Assembly (NCBI GenBank): GCA_900550775.1
Contig: URTH01000044.1
Location: 1-11,189 of the forward strand
Reading direction: 5' to 3'
From: an uncultured Eubacteriales bacterium
GTDB taxonomy: Bacteria; Bacillota; Clostridia; Monoglobales; Monoglobaceae
Length of the DNA stretch: 11,189 nucleotides
Below, one piece after another: positions 4,242 through 10,432 of this stretch; position 1 is the first letter of the stretch, and every line of letters begins with the position of its first letter. Under the pieces are notes generated by a model. It worked only from the letters and a program-made list of their open reading frames with translations, had not been told where the DNA came from and searched no databases. A program made the position numbers and the translations under genes.

Positions 4242-7046
4242 TCAGTGTCCCATGACATTGGTCTTTTCCAGCTGCCGGGAGAATTTGTGCAGCGCGCGGT
4301 TTGCGTACCGCTTTAAAATCAGTCCAAACGCCGCAAAGCCGATGCCGTAGGCCGCGATCACGGCGATATCCACTGCCAGGTTTTCCCACACAATGCCGCC
4401 GACCGCCTCACGCATGCCGTTGATGCCGTAGGTAAAGGGCAAAAACCGATAAATTGCGCGGAAGAACGCCGGTGTACACTCAATCGGGAACGTGCCGCCG
4501 GAGCCGGAAATCTGCAATACCAGAAAGACCACGCCGATCGCCTTGCCGACGCTGCGAAACAGAGAGGCCAGGCAATAAATAATCATCGAGAACACCAGGC
4601 TATACAGCACCGAGAGCAGCACAAACAACACCGGGTGCACCATCGGCACTTTGAGCAAAAGCACATCGCCGAGACCGGCAATCAGCCCCTGCACGGCGGC
4701 CAGGGTCGCGTAGAGCAGGTATTTGCCGACAAACTCCTGATTGGGTGTAAAGGCAAAATCCACGTTATGGGCGCTTGTCGCCAGCATGGCCGAGAGGATC
4801 AGCGCGCCGACCCAAAGGCAGAGCGTGGTATAAAACGGGGTCAGCCCGGCGCCGTAGTTTTCCACCGGGAAGAGGCGCGTTGTCTCCAGCACCACCGGGT
4901 CGGAAAAGAAGTCGCCCTCGGTTTCGGCGTCGTTTTGCATGATGCTTGCCAAATCCTTTAAATCCAGATACTCGGACAGCTTGCGGATTTTTGAGGATAA
5001 GTCCTTCATATCGCTCAGATAATCCGGGTACTTATTGCGAAAACGGTTCAATGCATCGACCGAGATACTGTCGCCGCTCAGCTCGTCAAGAAAGCTGCGG
5101 ATATCGTCACTGCCGCGGATGCCGCGCTGCAAAAGCCCGGCGATATCACCGGCCGCGCTGCCGGCATTGGAAAATGCCGACTGAATCTTTGCGATGTTAT
5201 CATCGCCAAGCAAAGACGCTGTCGTGCGGCAGACGTTTTTAATCGCCGCACAGGACGAAGAAATCCCGCGCAGGATATCGGTCACGTCATCTGACGCGGC
5301 GATCTCGTTTTCCAGCTTATCAAGATTGTCGCGCAGTGACGCCAGATGATCGGTCAGGGTATCGATATGCGCCGACAGATCGTCAGTCTCCCGATCGCCG
5401 ATTTTTGCGATCAGGGTATTGGTTTTGTCCAGCATGTCGGCAAGGTTGCGCAGCACGGTGCGCGCACCGACCACCGTGTCGGACAGTCCATCGTCGGTAT
5501 AGCGCAGCACACGGGACGCCGTGTCTGCAATCCGCGCTGCGGTATCGAGGGTATCGCACACCGCACGGAGCGCCGACATTATATTGGTCTTTTTATTCTC
5601 CACCCTTGTGCGCACCGCGTCAAGCTGGTTGCTGAGCCGCAGCGCCAGCATATCAAGCGCCGTCTCGCCGTTTTTGATCTTCGTCTCCAGGGTATCTAAG
5701 GTCGATAGAATCGGACGGAAGAGAACCGGGTGCTTCTCCAGCGCCGCTCTGGCGGCGGCAATCTGCGCAAGGATCCTGTCGCGGTCGGCGTTTTGGTCGA
5801 TGCTGCCGATAATGTCCGACACGGTATCCATGGCCGCCGTGATCTTATCAAACGCGGCGTTCACCCGGTCGATGACCTGTTCGACCTCTTTTTTGATCTG
5901 CGCCGTCTCGTTTTTGATACGGGCAAAGACCGCGCCGTTTGCGCCGATCATGTTGCCTGCCTTGTCTAAGGCAGCAAGCGCCTCCTCCAGGGTGCGCAGC
6001 CCCTTTTTGATGCCGGCGATCTTCTCACGGATAAAATCCGTGTCGATCTCGTCCAGAATATCCGTGTTCTCCGCAATCGAATCCAGTCTTGCGATCAGAT
6101 TGCCGATGTCAATCGTCAGATCGTCCGTCCGCGCAAGCAGGTCGGGCTTCGCCGCGGTCACATCACTGCTCAGGCGGTCAACGGCGGTCGCAATCCCGTC
6201 CACGGCGGCGGAGATATCATCCAGGCTGCCGCGCAGCTCCTTGGCGTCCTTGGCCGTGGTCTCACTGAGGCTTAAGGTGTTTTCCTCCACCTTGTCGGTA
6301 TACTCCAGCGACTTTTCCAGAACATTTTTTAGATATTCCACGTCCTCGCCCTTATCCGTAAGCGAAACCCTGCCGTTTTCCGCCGCGTCAATTAACTTGC
6401 CGATCCGGCTGTCCACATCGGGCAGGTTGTTGTCCACCAGGTTCATCAGCACGCGGAACGCCTCCGCCTTATCCATATTCTCGTCAAGCGTGATGCCAAG
6501 CGGATTTAAAACGTCAAAAATCTTTTCCACCACCGTTTTGGAAAACTCCGCCGTGATGGTCTTTTGCAGCGTGTTGGCGCCGCTGTCGGTCATCTTGGGC
6601 GCAATGGCGTTGATCTTTTCGTTGGAATAGTATTGCAGCTTCGGCTTTTCGGGGTTTTTATCCGCCAGCGTCAGCAGCTTTTGGGAAAAATCCTTCGGCA
6701 CGATGATGGTCGCGTAGACGTTGCCCTTTTTGCACTGCTCAATGCCTTCCTCCGCCGTGTCAAAAAACGTCCAGCCCAGCTTTTTGTTATCCTTTAATTC
6801 GGCGGTCAGTTCGGTGCCGATCTCCACCCGCATATCCATGATGGACGCGCCCTCGTCCTCGTTGACGATGCCGACCTTGATGTCGCCGGTGTTGGAATAC
6901 GGATCCCAGCACGCCAGGATATTGACCCACGCATAGAGCGAGGGCAGCAGGCAAAGCCCCAGGCATATAATGATTGCAACCACGCTTTTGGATATCTTTC
7001 GGATATCCGCGCAGTATATTTTAAATACGTTTTTTAAGAATGTCAC
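4242..7046 (-). CDS. yhgE: YhgE/Pip-type membrane protein
   Basis: This is a large membrane protein of the YhgE/Pip (phage infection protein) family. I place the start at GTG 7046 (934 aa) because GGAGG (7058-7054) lies seven bases upstream and homologues begin close to FLKNVFKIYCADIRKI; an earlier GTG at 7112 would overlap the previous gene. One N-terminal membrane helix (about 20-43) is followed by the family hallmark WVNILACWDPYSNTGDIKVG and VGIVNEDEGA. A long exterior region (about 70-720), largely helical coiled coil, follows. A C-terminal block of about five helices (740-912) contains SGSGGTFPIE, the ABC-2-type permease fold of the family. Relatives include Lactococcus Pip, needed for phage c2 infection, and EsaA/YueB-like proteins linked to type VII secretion. 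The transported substrate, if any, is unknown. It follows the 373-aa protein gene by 44 bp, in one operon. No type VII secretion genes are visible. Confidence 0.9.
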   Translation of the reverse strand: MTFLKNVFKIYCADIRKISKSVVAIIICLGLCLLPSLYAWVNILACWDPYSNTGDIKVGIVNEDEGASIMDMRVEIGTELTAELKDNKKLGWTFFDTAEEGIEQCKKGNVYATIIVPKDFSQKLLTLADKNPEKPKLQYYSNEKINAIAPKMTDSGANTLQKTITAEFSKTVVEKIFDVLNPLGITLDENMDKAEAFRVLMNLVDNNLPDVDSRIGKLIDAAENGRVSLTDKGEDVEYLKNVLEKSLEYTDKVEENTLSLSETTAKDAKELRGSLDDISAAVDGIATAVDRLSSDVTAAKPDLLARTDDLTIDIGNLIARLDSIAENTDILDEIDTDFIREKIAGIKKGLRTLEEALAALDKAGNMIGANGAVFARIKNETAQIKKEVEQVIDRVNAAFDKITAAMDTVSDIIGSIDQNADRDRILAQIAAARAALEKHPVLFRPILSTLDTLETKIKNGETALDMLALRLSNQLDAVRTRVENKKTNIMSALRAVCDTLDTAARIADTASRVLRYTDDGLSDTVVGARTVLRNLADMLDKTNTLIAKIGDRETDDLSAHIDTLTDHLASLRDNLDKLENEIAASDDVTDILRGISSSCAAIKNVCRTTASLLGDDNIAKIQSAFSNAGSAAGDIAGLLQRGIRGSDDIRSFLDELSGDSISVDALNRFRNKYPDYLSDMKDLSSKIRKLSEYLDLKDLASIMQNDAETEGDFFSDPVVLETTRLFPVENYGAGLTPFYTTLCLWVGALILSAMLATSAHNVDFAFTPNQEFVGKYLLYATLAAVQGLIAGLGDVLLLKVPMVHPVLFVLLSVLYSLVFSMIIYCLASLFRSVGKAIGVVFLVLQISGSGGTFPIECTPAFFRAIYRFLPFTYGINGMREAVGGIVWENLAVDIAVIAAYGIGFAAFGLILKRYANRALHKFSRQLEKTNVMGH

Positions 7047-7090
7047 AAGCGCACCTCCGCATGAAAAATCGTCATTTTTTTCCCTTTCGG

Positions 7091-8212
7091 CTATCCGCGC
7101 GAATCGCTGCACAAAACGGTCACCGCACCGCCGCCGCGGTCGGCATAGTCCATCCGCAGCACGTCACCGGCCGCAACCTCTGCCGCACCGCCCAACTTGG
7201 TTGTCTCCAAAAGCACGGTATATTTGCCGTCAAGCGTGAGCTTTTTGTCGGTATAGTCTGCGGTCGCCGTCAGTGCCAGCGCCTCTGTATGGTCATAAAT
7301 CAGGCGCGTGGTAAGCGTATATGCCATAGCCGCGGCGTTTTCCTTGATGTTGCCCCTGCCGCCGATCTCAAGGTACAGCTTTTTGCCGCCGACCACCGCG
7401 CCAAAGTGCAGATCGCAGGTGTTGACGGGAAGCTTGCCGCCGCCAAGCGCCATCTCCAGCGAAATCTCGGACACGGCAAGGTCGCTAAGCGACAGCGCCA
7501 TCGCGGCCTTGATTACCTTTTGCCCGTGCAGATAGACCTTAAGCCGAATCCCGTCCGTGATACAGTCCGCCAGGCGGCTGGTGTTCGGCGTGATGTTTTG
7601 AATGACCTCTTCGATGGTGGACGGCGGAATCGAAAGGTTCAGCTGACGGTTGACGGTATCCAAAATCACCCCGGCGCGGTCGAGCAGAAATTTCTGCGTC
7701 TCGTCCATCTTCATATGCCGGATATATTCCGCCGTTTTTTGGGGATCGCACTGCACGTCATACACGCTGCACCGCAGCTTTTTGCCGTCTGCAAGCAGCT
7801 CCTCGGACGGCATTTTTGACACCTTTAAGGAATAGAAAAAGTCCTTGGTGATGCGGTAGTTATCCATCACCTCGTCCGCAAAGTCGGAAACATCGCCGCC
7901 CTGCGCCGTCTGCGGCGCATCGCCGCCGTCCGCGGCACGCCTGTCACGGATTGCAATCCCGTCCGAAAAGGTGATTTCCAAATTCTCGGACTCGACCGAT
8001 ACGGTGCGGACATCGCGGCCGTAGCCCATGTTGGCGGCGGTAATCTGAATCCCGTCACCCAAGGCATCATAGGTTCTTTCAAAGCACTTGGCAAGATAAA
8101 AAATCCCCACGCCGCGCACCCAAAAGGCATCCCCAAAACCGCCCGCAGCAAAAACCGCGGCGGCCGCCGCTAAGATGCACAGTTTTTTCCGCTTTTCTGC
8201 CGCTCTGCTCAT
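7091..8212 (-). CDS. Exported or membrane-anchored protein of unknown function, partner of yhgE
   Basis: The 373-aa protein starts at ATG 8212, with GGGGAG five bases upstream. Basic residues (RAAEKRKK) followed by a hydrophobic stretch (CILAAAAAVFAAGGF, about 11-25) form a signal peptide or signal anchor. There is no lipobox. The rest has no further membrane helix, so it should lie outside the membrane. An Ala/Gly/Asp-rich linker (about 90-110) separates a short N-terminal part from a larger domain with many alternating strands (LRCSVYDVQCD, GIRLKVYLHGQKV, KKLTLDGKYTVLLET), suggesting a beta-rich fold that might recognise a surface ligand. I do not recognise a family. It is the first gene of the operon and probably works with the YhgE-type protein at the cell surface, an inference from position and topology alone. 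Confidence 0.7.
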   Translation of the reverse strand: MSRAAEKRKKLCILAAAAAVFAAGGFGDAFWVRGVGIFYLAKCFERTYDALGDGIQITAANMGYGRDVRTVSVESENLEITFSDGIAIRDRRAADGGDAPQTAQGGDVSDFADEVMDNYRITKDFFYSLKVSKMPSEELLADGKKLRCSVYDVQCDPQKTAEYIRHMKMDETQKFLLDRAGVILDTVNRQLNLSIPPSTIEEVIQNITPNTSRLADCITDGIRLKVYLHGQKVIKAAMALSLSDLAVSEISLEMALGGGKLPVNTCDLHFGAVVGGKKLYLEIGGRGNIKENAAAMAYTLTTRLIYDHTEALALTATADYTDKKLTLDGKYTVLLETTKLGGAAEVAAGDVLRMDYADRGGGAVTVLCSDSRG

Positions 8213-8310
8213 CGCGTCTCCCCGTTTTCTGATTTTTTTGAATCCGTTTTACAACCGCCCTGTCCGATCTGAAATCTCTTGGATTGAGAACCGAAAAAGG
8301 CGCCGGCCGA

Positions 8311-8327
8311 CCTCCGATTTTGGGAGG
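8311..8327 (-). other. Hairpin in the yhgE operon leader
   Basis: On the - strand CCTCC-CAAAATC-GGAGG forms a 5-bp G/C-rich stem about 20-35 nt into the predicted leader, about 100 nt before the start codon. It has no T run, so it is not a terminator. It might stabilise the mRNA. The GGAGG arm resembles a ribosome binding site, but no credible ORF follows it. Confidence 0.3.
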
Positions 8328-8353
8328 CGTACGGTTTCCTTTCATCTAACCAA

Positions 8354-8397
8354 AGAATAGCATAATCGGAAAACTCTGTCAAGTCCGATACATCGGA
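8354..8397 (-). promoter_or_regulatory. Promoter of the yhgE operon with TCCGAT half-sites
   Basis: Read on the - strand, -35 TTGACA (8382-8377) and -10 TATTCT (8359-8354) are 17 bp apart. The untranslated leader would be about 135 nt. A perfect dyad TCCGAT-AC-ATCGGA (8384-8397) sits directly upstream of the -35 box, and a further ATCGGA lies in the spacer (8365-8370). This is consistent with a regulator bound over the promoter. No regulator gene adjoins, so the factor is unknown. Confidence 0.75.
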
Positions 8398-8428
8398 TAG
8401 ACCGCATTTTTCCGACACTTTTGCCGAT

Positions 8429-9391
8429 CTATAAGTAGATCGCGCCGCTTTTTTTGGCGTCCTCCTCCACCTGATCCAGAATCTGCTCCTCCAGTGCGGC
8501 GTAATCGATCGCGTTGGTGTCGGTGTAGCTGTGCGAAAACGCGCTTTGCCGCCCGTGTGCATTCGACGGCGCACGCTCATCCCGCACCGGATAAACGTTC
8601 TTCCAGCCGTTTAAAATCGCCGTCTCAAGCAGCTTCTTTTGCCGCCCGACATTGTTTGGCTCCAAATCATTGACGCGCCGGATCAGGCTCTCTACCGCGC
8701 ACTCGGTCATCGGCGCACGGATCAGCTCCCGCATTTTTAAATATTCTTCATACAGTTTTTTTAATTCCTGATCTTCCACCTCGGAAAGAAGCGGCGCAAA
8801 GCCGCTTTCCGCTTGCTTTTCTTTGCTTTCTTTTTCTTTGCTCTCCTCTTCTTTGCTTTGCTTTTCTTTACTTTGCTTTACTTTACTTTGCTTTACTTTG
8901 CTTTGTGGCATTATTTCCGTTTTGGCGGTGGTTTCCGCGCCGAAAACGGCGGTTTCTTCCGCAGAAACAGCGCAGCTTTCGTCAATCAGCGCAAAACGCG
9001 GATCAATTTTTGCCGCGCTGCTCTTTCTTTTTGCCTCCAGATAGGTTTTCTGGATGGATTTTGACGTCAAAATGGAATGCTTTTCAAACATCTCCCGGTC
9101 AAAGACCCCGAACTCCACCGCCTTTTTCACGATTTCGTCAAAGATTTCCCAGCTTTCCTTATTCTTTTTCGGAAAACAGAGCGTAAGCTGCTCGCCGAAC
9201 TCCTTTGCGCAGACGATTGCCGCCCTCTCGTCATACCGATAATAATAGGAATGCGCGTAAATCCGCCGCCATAACGAAATGATCACCTGCACCCCGATCG
9301 CGCCGTACAGACACGAGATGTACTCCACACTTCCGCCGAGGAAAACGTCAAGCGGAAAATAGTCAAGACCTACCTTCTTTGGCCTCGCCAT
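8429..9391 (-). CDS. Phage/mobile-element-type replication protein (DUF4373 N-terminus, DnaD-like C-terminus)
   Basis: The 320-aa protein opens MARPKKVGLDYFPLDVFL, the signature of the Lin1244/Lin1753-like N-terminal domain (DUF4373, about residues 1-95). This is a winged-helix-like module of phage and integrative-element replication initiators. Residues 163-193 are a low-complexity linker built on SKxKQ. Residues about 213-275 carry the DnaD/DnaB_2-like ending (EEYLKMRELIRAPMTECA ... LLETAILNGWKNVYPV), which in relatives contributes to single-stranded DNA binding and helicase loading. The start ATG 9391 follows an AAGGGGG site. No helicase loader, primase or phage structural genes adjoin it, so it may be a relic or a domesticated gene. 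The linker is encoded by a pentanucleotide repeat described separately. An inverted repeat (GATCTA-TAAG-TAGATC, 8426-8441) covers the stop codon but lacks a T run. Confidence 0.8.
   Translation of the reverse strand: MARPKKVGLDYFPLDVFLGGSVEYISCLYGAIGVQVIISLWRRIYAHSYYYRYDERAAIVCAKEFGEQLTLCFPKKNKESWEIFDEIVKKAVEFGVFDREMFEKHSILTSKSIQKTYLEAKRKSSAAKIDPRFALIDESCAVSAEETAVFGAETTAKTEIMPQSKVKQSKVKQSKEKQSKEEESKEKESKEKQAESGFAPLLSEVEDQELKKLYEEYLKMRELIRAPMTECAVESLIRRVNDLEPNNVGRQKKLLETAILNGWKNVYPVRDERAPSNAHGRQSAFSHSYTDTNAIDYAALEEQILDQVEEDAKKSGAIYL
8816..8905 (-). repeat. Pentanucleotide microsatellite inside the replication gene
   Basis: The 90 bases parse, on the + strand, as 18 consecutive five-base units. 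The 11 units at 8851-8905 are all CTTTN with no interruption, mostly CTTTG and CTTTA. The seven units at 8816-8850 are degenerate. On the coding strand the unit is YAAAG, read over three units as repeated Lys-Val/Glu-Lys-Gln-Ser. Because five is not a multiple of three, gain or loss of one unit would shift the frame. Confidence 0.9.
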
Positions 9392-9421
9392 AGAATGACC
9401 CCCTTTTTTTATTTTTTCTAT

Positions 9422-9430
9422 ATCATACCA
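9422..9430 (-). promoter_or_regulatory. Possible extended -10 promoter of the replication gene
   Basis: On the - strand the sequence TGGTATGAT (9430-9422) has the TG-N-TATNAT form of an extended -10 box, 31 bp before the start codon. I see no convincing -35 box at the right distance, which extended -10 promoters do not strictly need. Confidence 0.4.
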
Positions 9431-9474
9431 CGAAACCGAGTGTCACGGCGTGCCATCTTCCAAACGAAATCCAC

Positions 9475-9507
9475 GCACACAAAAAGGGACTGCGGCGCAG
9501 TCCCTTT
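9475..9507. repeat. 33-bp hairpin repeat, left copy
   Basis: This copy shares 32 of 33 bases with 10104-10136, in the same orientation, and begins GCACACAAAAAGGG. Its core (9483-9507) is a 12-bp perfect stem around a single central base, in practice an 11-bp stem with a GGC loop. Read on the - strand it runs into a T stretch and would work as a terminator, but no gene in that direction needs one. The motif TCACGGC also precedes both copies, 31 bp further away in this one. Confidence 0.75.
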
Positions 9508-9523
9508 GATTTGAAAAAACGGA

Positions 9524-9552
9524 TTGCATTCTACTGCAAAATGCGCTATAAT
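9524..9552 (+). promoter_or_regulatory. Promoter of hicBA
   Basis: The -35 box TTGCAT (9524-9529) and perfect -10 box TATAAT (9547-9552) are 17 bp apart, leaving a leader of about 90 nt. Within the promoter, TTGCA (9524-9528) and TGCAA (9535-9539) are inverted, as are GCATT (9526-9530) and AATGC (9540-9544). These are possible operator halves for autoregulation, but short enough to be chance. Confidence 0.75.
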
Positions 9553-9647
9553 AAACGTATAAACAAAAAAAGCCGTTTTTGCGGCACAGATTGCTTGTTT
9601 TTTTCGATAAATCACATATACTACAATTAAGAAAGGAGTTATGCGCT

Positions 9648-9854
9648 ATGTCAGTAAAGTCAACGGTATATATCCAAAAGGAAGATGACTGGTATGTCGC
9701 AACAAGCATCGAGACCGGCGTTGCATCGCAGGGCAAAACCATGGACGAGGCCATCGCCAATCTTTCCGAGGCCTTAGCTTTGTATTTTGAAGATACCAAA
9801 CCCGAAACAGACCCGTCACCGGTATTTATCACCACCTTGGAGGTGGCTGTGTAA
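9648..9854 (+). CDS. hicB: HicB-type antitoxin
   Basis: The 68-aa protein starts at ATG 9648 with GAAAGGAG nine bases upstream; an ATG at 9641 is in another frame and soon stops. It shows the HicB partial RNase H-like fold: strands KSTVYIQKEDDWYVATSIE, then GVASQGKTMDEAIANLSEALALYFED, with the usual helix of the family. It then ends in a short strand and has no added helix-turn-helix or ribbon-helix-helix domain, so it is a short-form HicB. It should neutralise the toxin by direct binding. How it would repress its own promoter without a DNA-binding domain is unclear. Its stop TAA is immediately followed by the hicA start, so the two are translated together, antitoxin first. Confidence 0.88.
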   Translation: MSVKSTVYIQKEDDWYVATSIETGVASQGKTMDEAIANLSEALALYFEDTKPETDPSPVFITTLEVAV

Positions 9855-10073
9855 ATGGGCTCAAAATACCCGGTTTTAACCCCAAAAGAAGTTATAAAAA
9901 CGCTGGAGAAATTCGGTTTTGCATTTGTGAGCCAGAGGGGCAGCCACAAAAAATATTCTGACGGAGAACATGTTGTGATTATTCCAAACCATGCCGAAGT
10001 CGCAAAAGGAACGCTAAAGAGTATTTTGACAATGGCACATATTGAACTTGACGATTTTTTAAATCGGCTGTAA
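9855..10073 (+). CDS. hicA: HicA-type mRNA interferase toxin
   Basis: The 72-aa protein belongs to the HicA/YcfA-like family, small double-stranded-RNA-binding-like folds that cleave mRNA and stop translation. The conserved order is visible: LTPKEVIKTLEKFGFAFVSQ, then RGSHKKY with the catalytic His31, then the strand HVVIIPNHAEVAKGTLKSIL. All landmarks are intact, so the toxin is probably active. The ATG starts directly after the hicB stop with no gap, and no separate ribosome binding site is needed beyond GGAGGTGG in the hicB end (about 9839-9846). The pair sits between two copies of a 33-bp hairpin repeat. Confidence 0.92.
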   Translation: MGSKYPVLTPKEVIKTLEKFGFAFVSQRGSHKKYSDGEHVVIIPNHAEVAKGTLKSILTMAHIELDDFLNRL

Positions 10074-10103
10074 CATCTGACAAGGCGGCCGTCATGTATC
10101 ACG

Positions 10104-10139
10104 GCACACAAAAAGGGACTGCGCCGCAGTCCCTTTTTT
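10104..10139 (+). terminator. Terminator of hicBA and right copy of the 33-bp hairpin repeat
   Basis: A 12-bp stem core (10112-10136) is followed on the + strand by a run of six T, ideal for ending hicBA. On the - strand it also runs into five T, so it can end transcripts from the AraC/alkyltransferase side. Bases 10104-10136 repeat 9475-9507 with one change in the loop. Confidence 0.88.
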
Positions 10140-10189
10140 CGTCAGGCGCACGGGAGATGCAGCAAGGCTCGGCGCGGAGCATCGATGAC

Positions 10190-10250
10190 AAGCCAAAAGA
10201 TGCCAAAATTTTGCCTTTTCAGGCGAGCTTAGATTGCTCCCTTTCGGCTA
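10190..10250 (-). repeat. 61-bp dispersed repeat with terminal inverted repeats, copy B
   Basis: On the - strand the block starts TAGCCGAAAG and ends CTTTTGGCTT. It has exactly the same length as copy A (1854-1914) and aligns with it without gaps at 48 of 61 positions. The differences within the end-to-end stem are of the G-C to G-U or G-U to A-U kind that keep pairing, apart from the outermost base. It begins inside the alkyltransferase reading frame, just after the PCHRVV active site, and supplies its stop codon. The rest of that gene is missing. Confidence 0.7.
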
Positions 10251-10420
10251 ACCACGCGGTGACACGGAATCACAAAGGGTTTCGGATTATGATGCAGCGC
10301 ATAGCCAACCACCCTTGCCATGCGCGGATTGCCGGCCAAAAACGCCACCTGAACGTAGGTTGCCACCCTGCCCTTTGGAATTTTTTGCACCACTTCATAG
10401 ATTTTATCAAACATGTTCAT
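10229..10420 (-). pseudogene. MGMT/Ogt-type DNA alkyltransferase, 3'-truncated
   Basis: This 63-aa product is the C-terminal DNA-binding domain type of O6-alkylguanine-DNA alkyltransferases (stand-alone MGMT/ATL-like, usually about 95-110 aa). It reads FDKIYEVVQKIPKGRVATY with NPRMARVVGYAL (the arginine-finger helix) and the active-site motif IPCHRV with Cys53. The usual continuation, with the SGFAFGG-like loop and last helices, is gone; after HRVV the frame runs into the 61-bp repeat and stops at TAA. Without the loop the enzyme should be unstable or inactive. The usual TYGQVA is TYVQVA here. The start ATG 10420 has AAAGG eight bases upstream, and the gene follows the AraC-type regulator by 12 bp, so it was probably co-transcribed with it. 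A functional truncated form cannot be excluded. Confidence 0.75.
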
Positions 10421-10432
10421 TTTTCTTACCTT

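Noticed and set aside
5521..6630. 369-codon + strand ORF antisense to yhgE
   Set aside because: It is a low-complexity Ser/Ala/Arg-rich shadow of the coiled-coil coding region and has no start signals or recognisable family.
8079..8345. 88-codon - strand ORF in the yhgE operon leader
   Set aside because: It starts at about the predicted transcription start without a ribosome binding site and runs out of frame into the 373-aa gene, with non-protein-like composition.
8816..8905. CRISPR array or protein-level repeat domain
   Set aside because: The unit is five bases with no spacers, and the protein segment is a low-complexity linker rather than a folded repeat.
9559..9604. A-rich/T-rich hairpin in the hicBA leader as an attenuator
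   Set aside because: The stem GCCG/CGGC is only four pairs and nine bases separate it from the T run, so it does not make a credible terminator.
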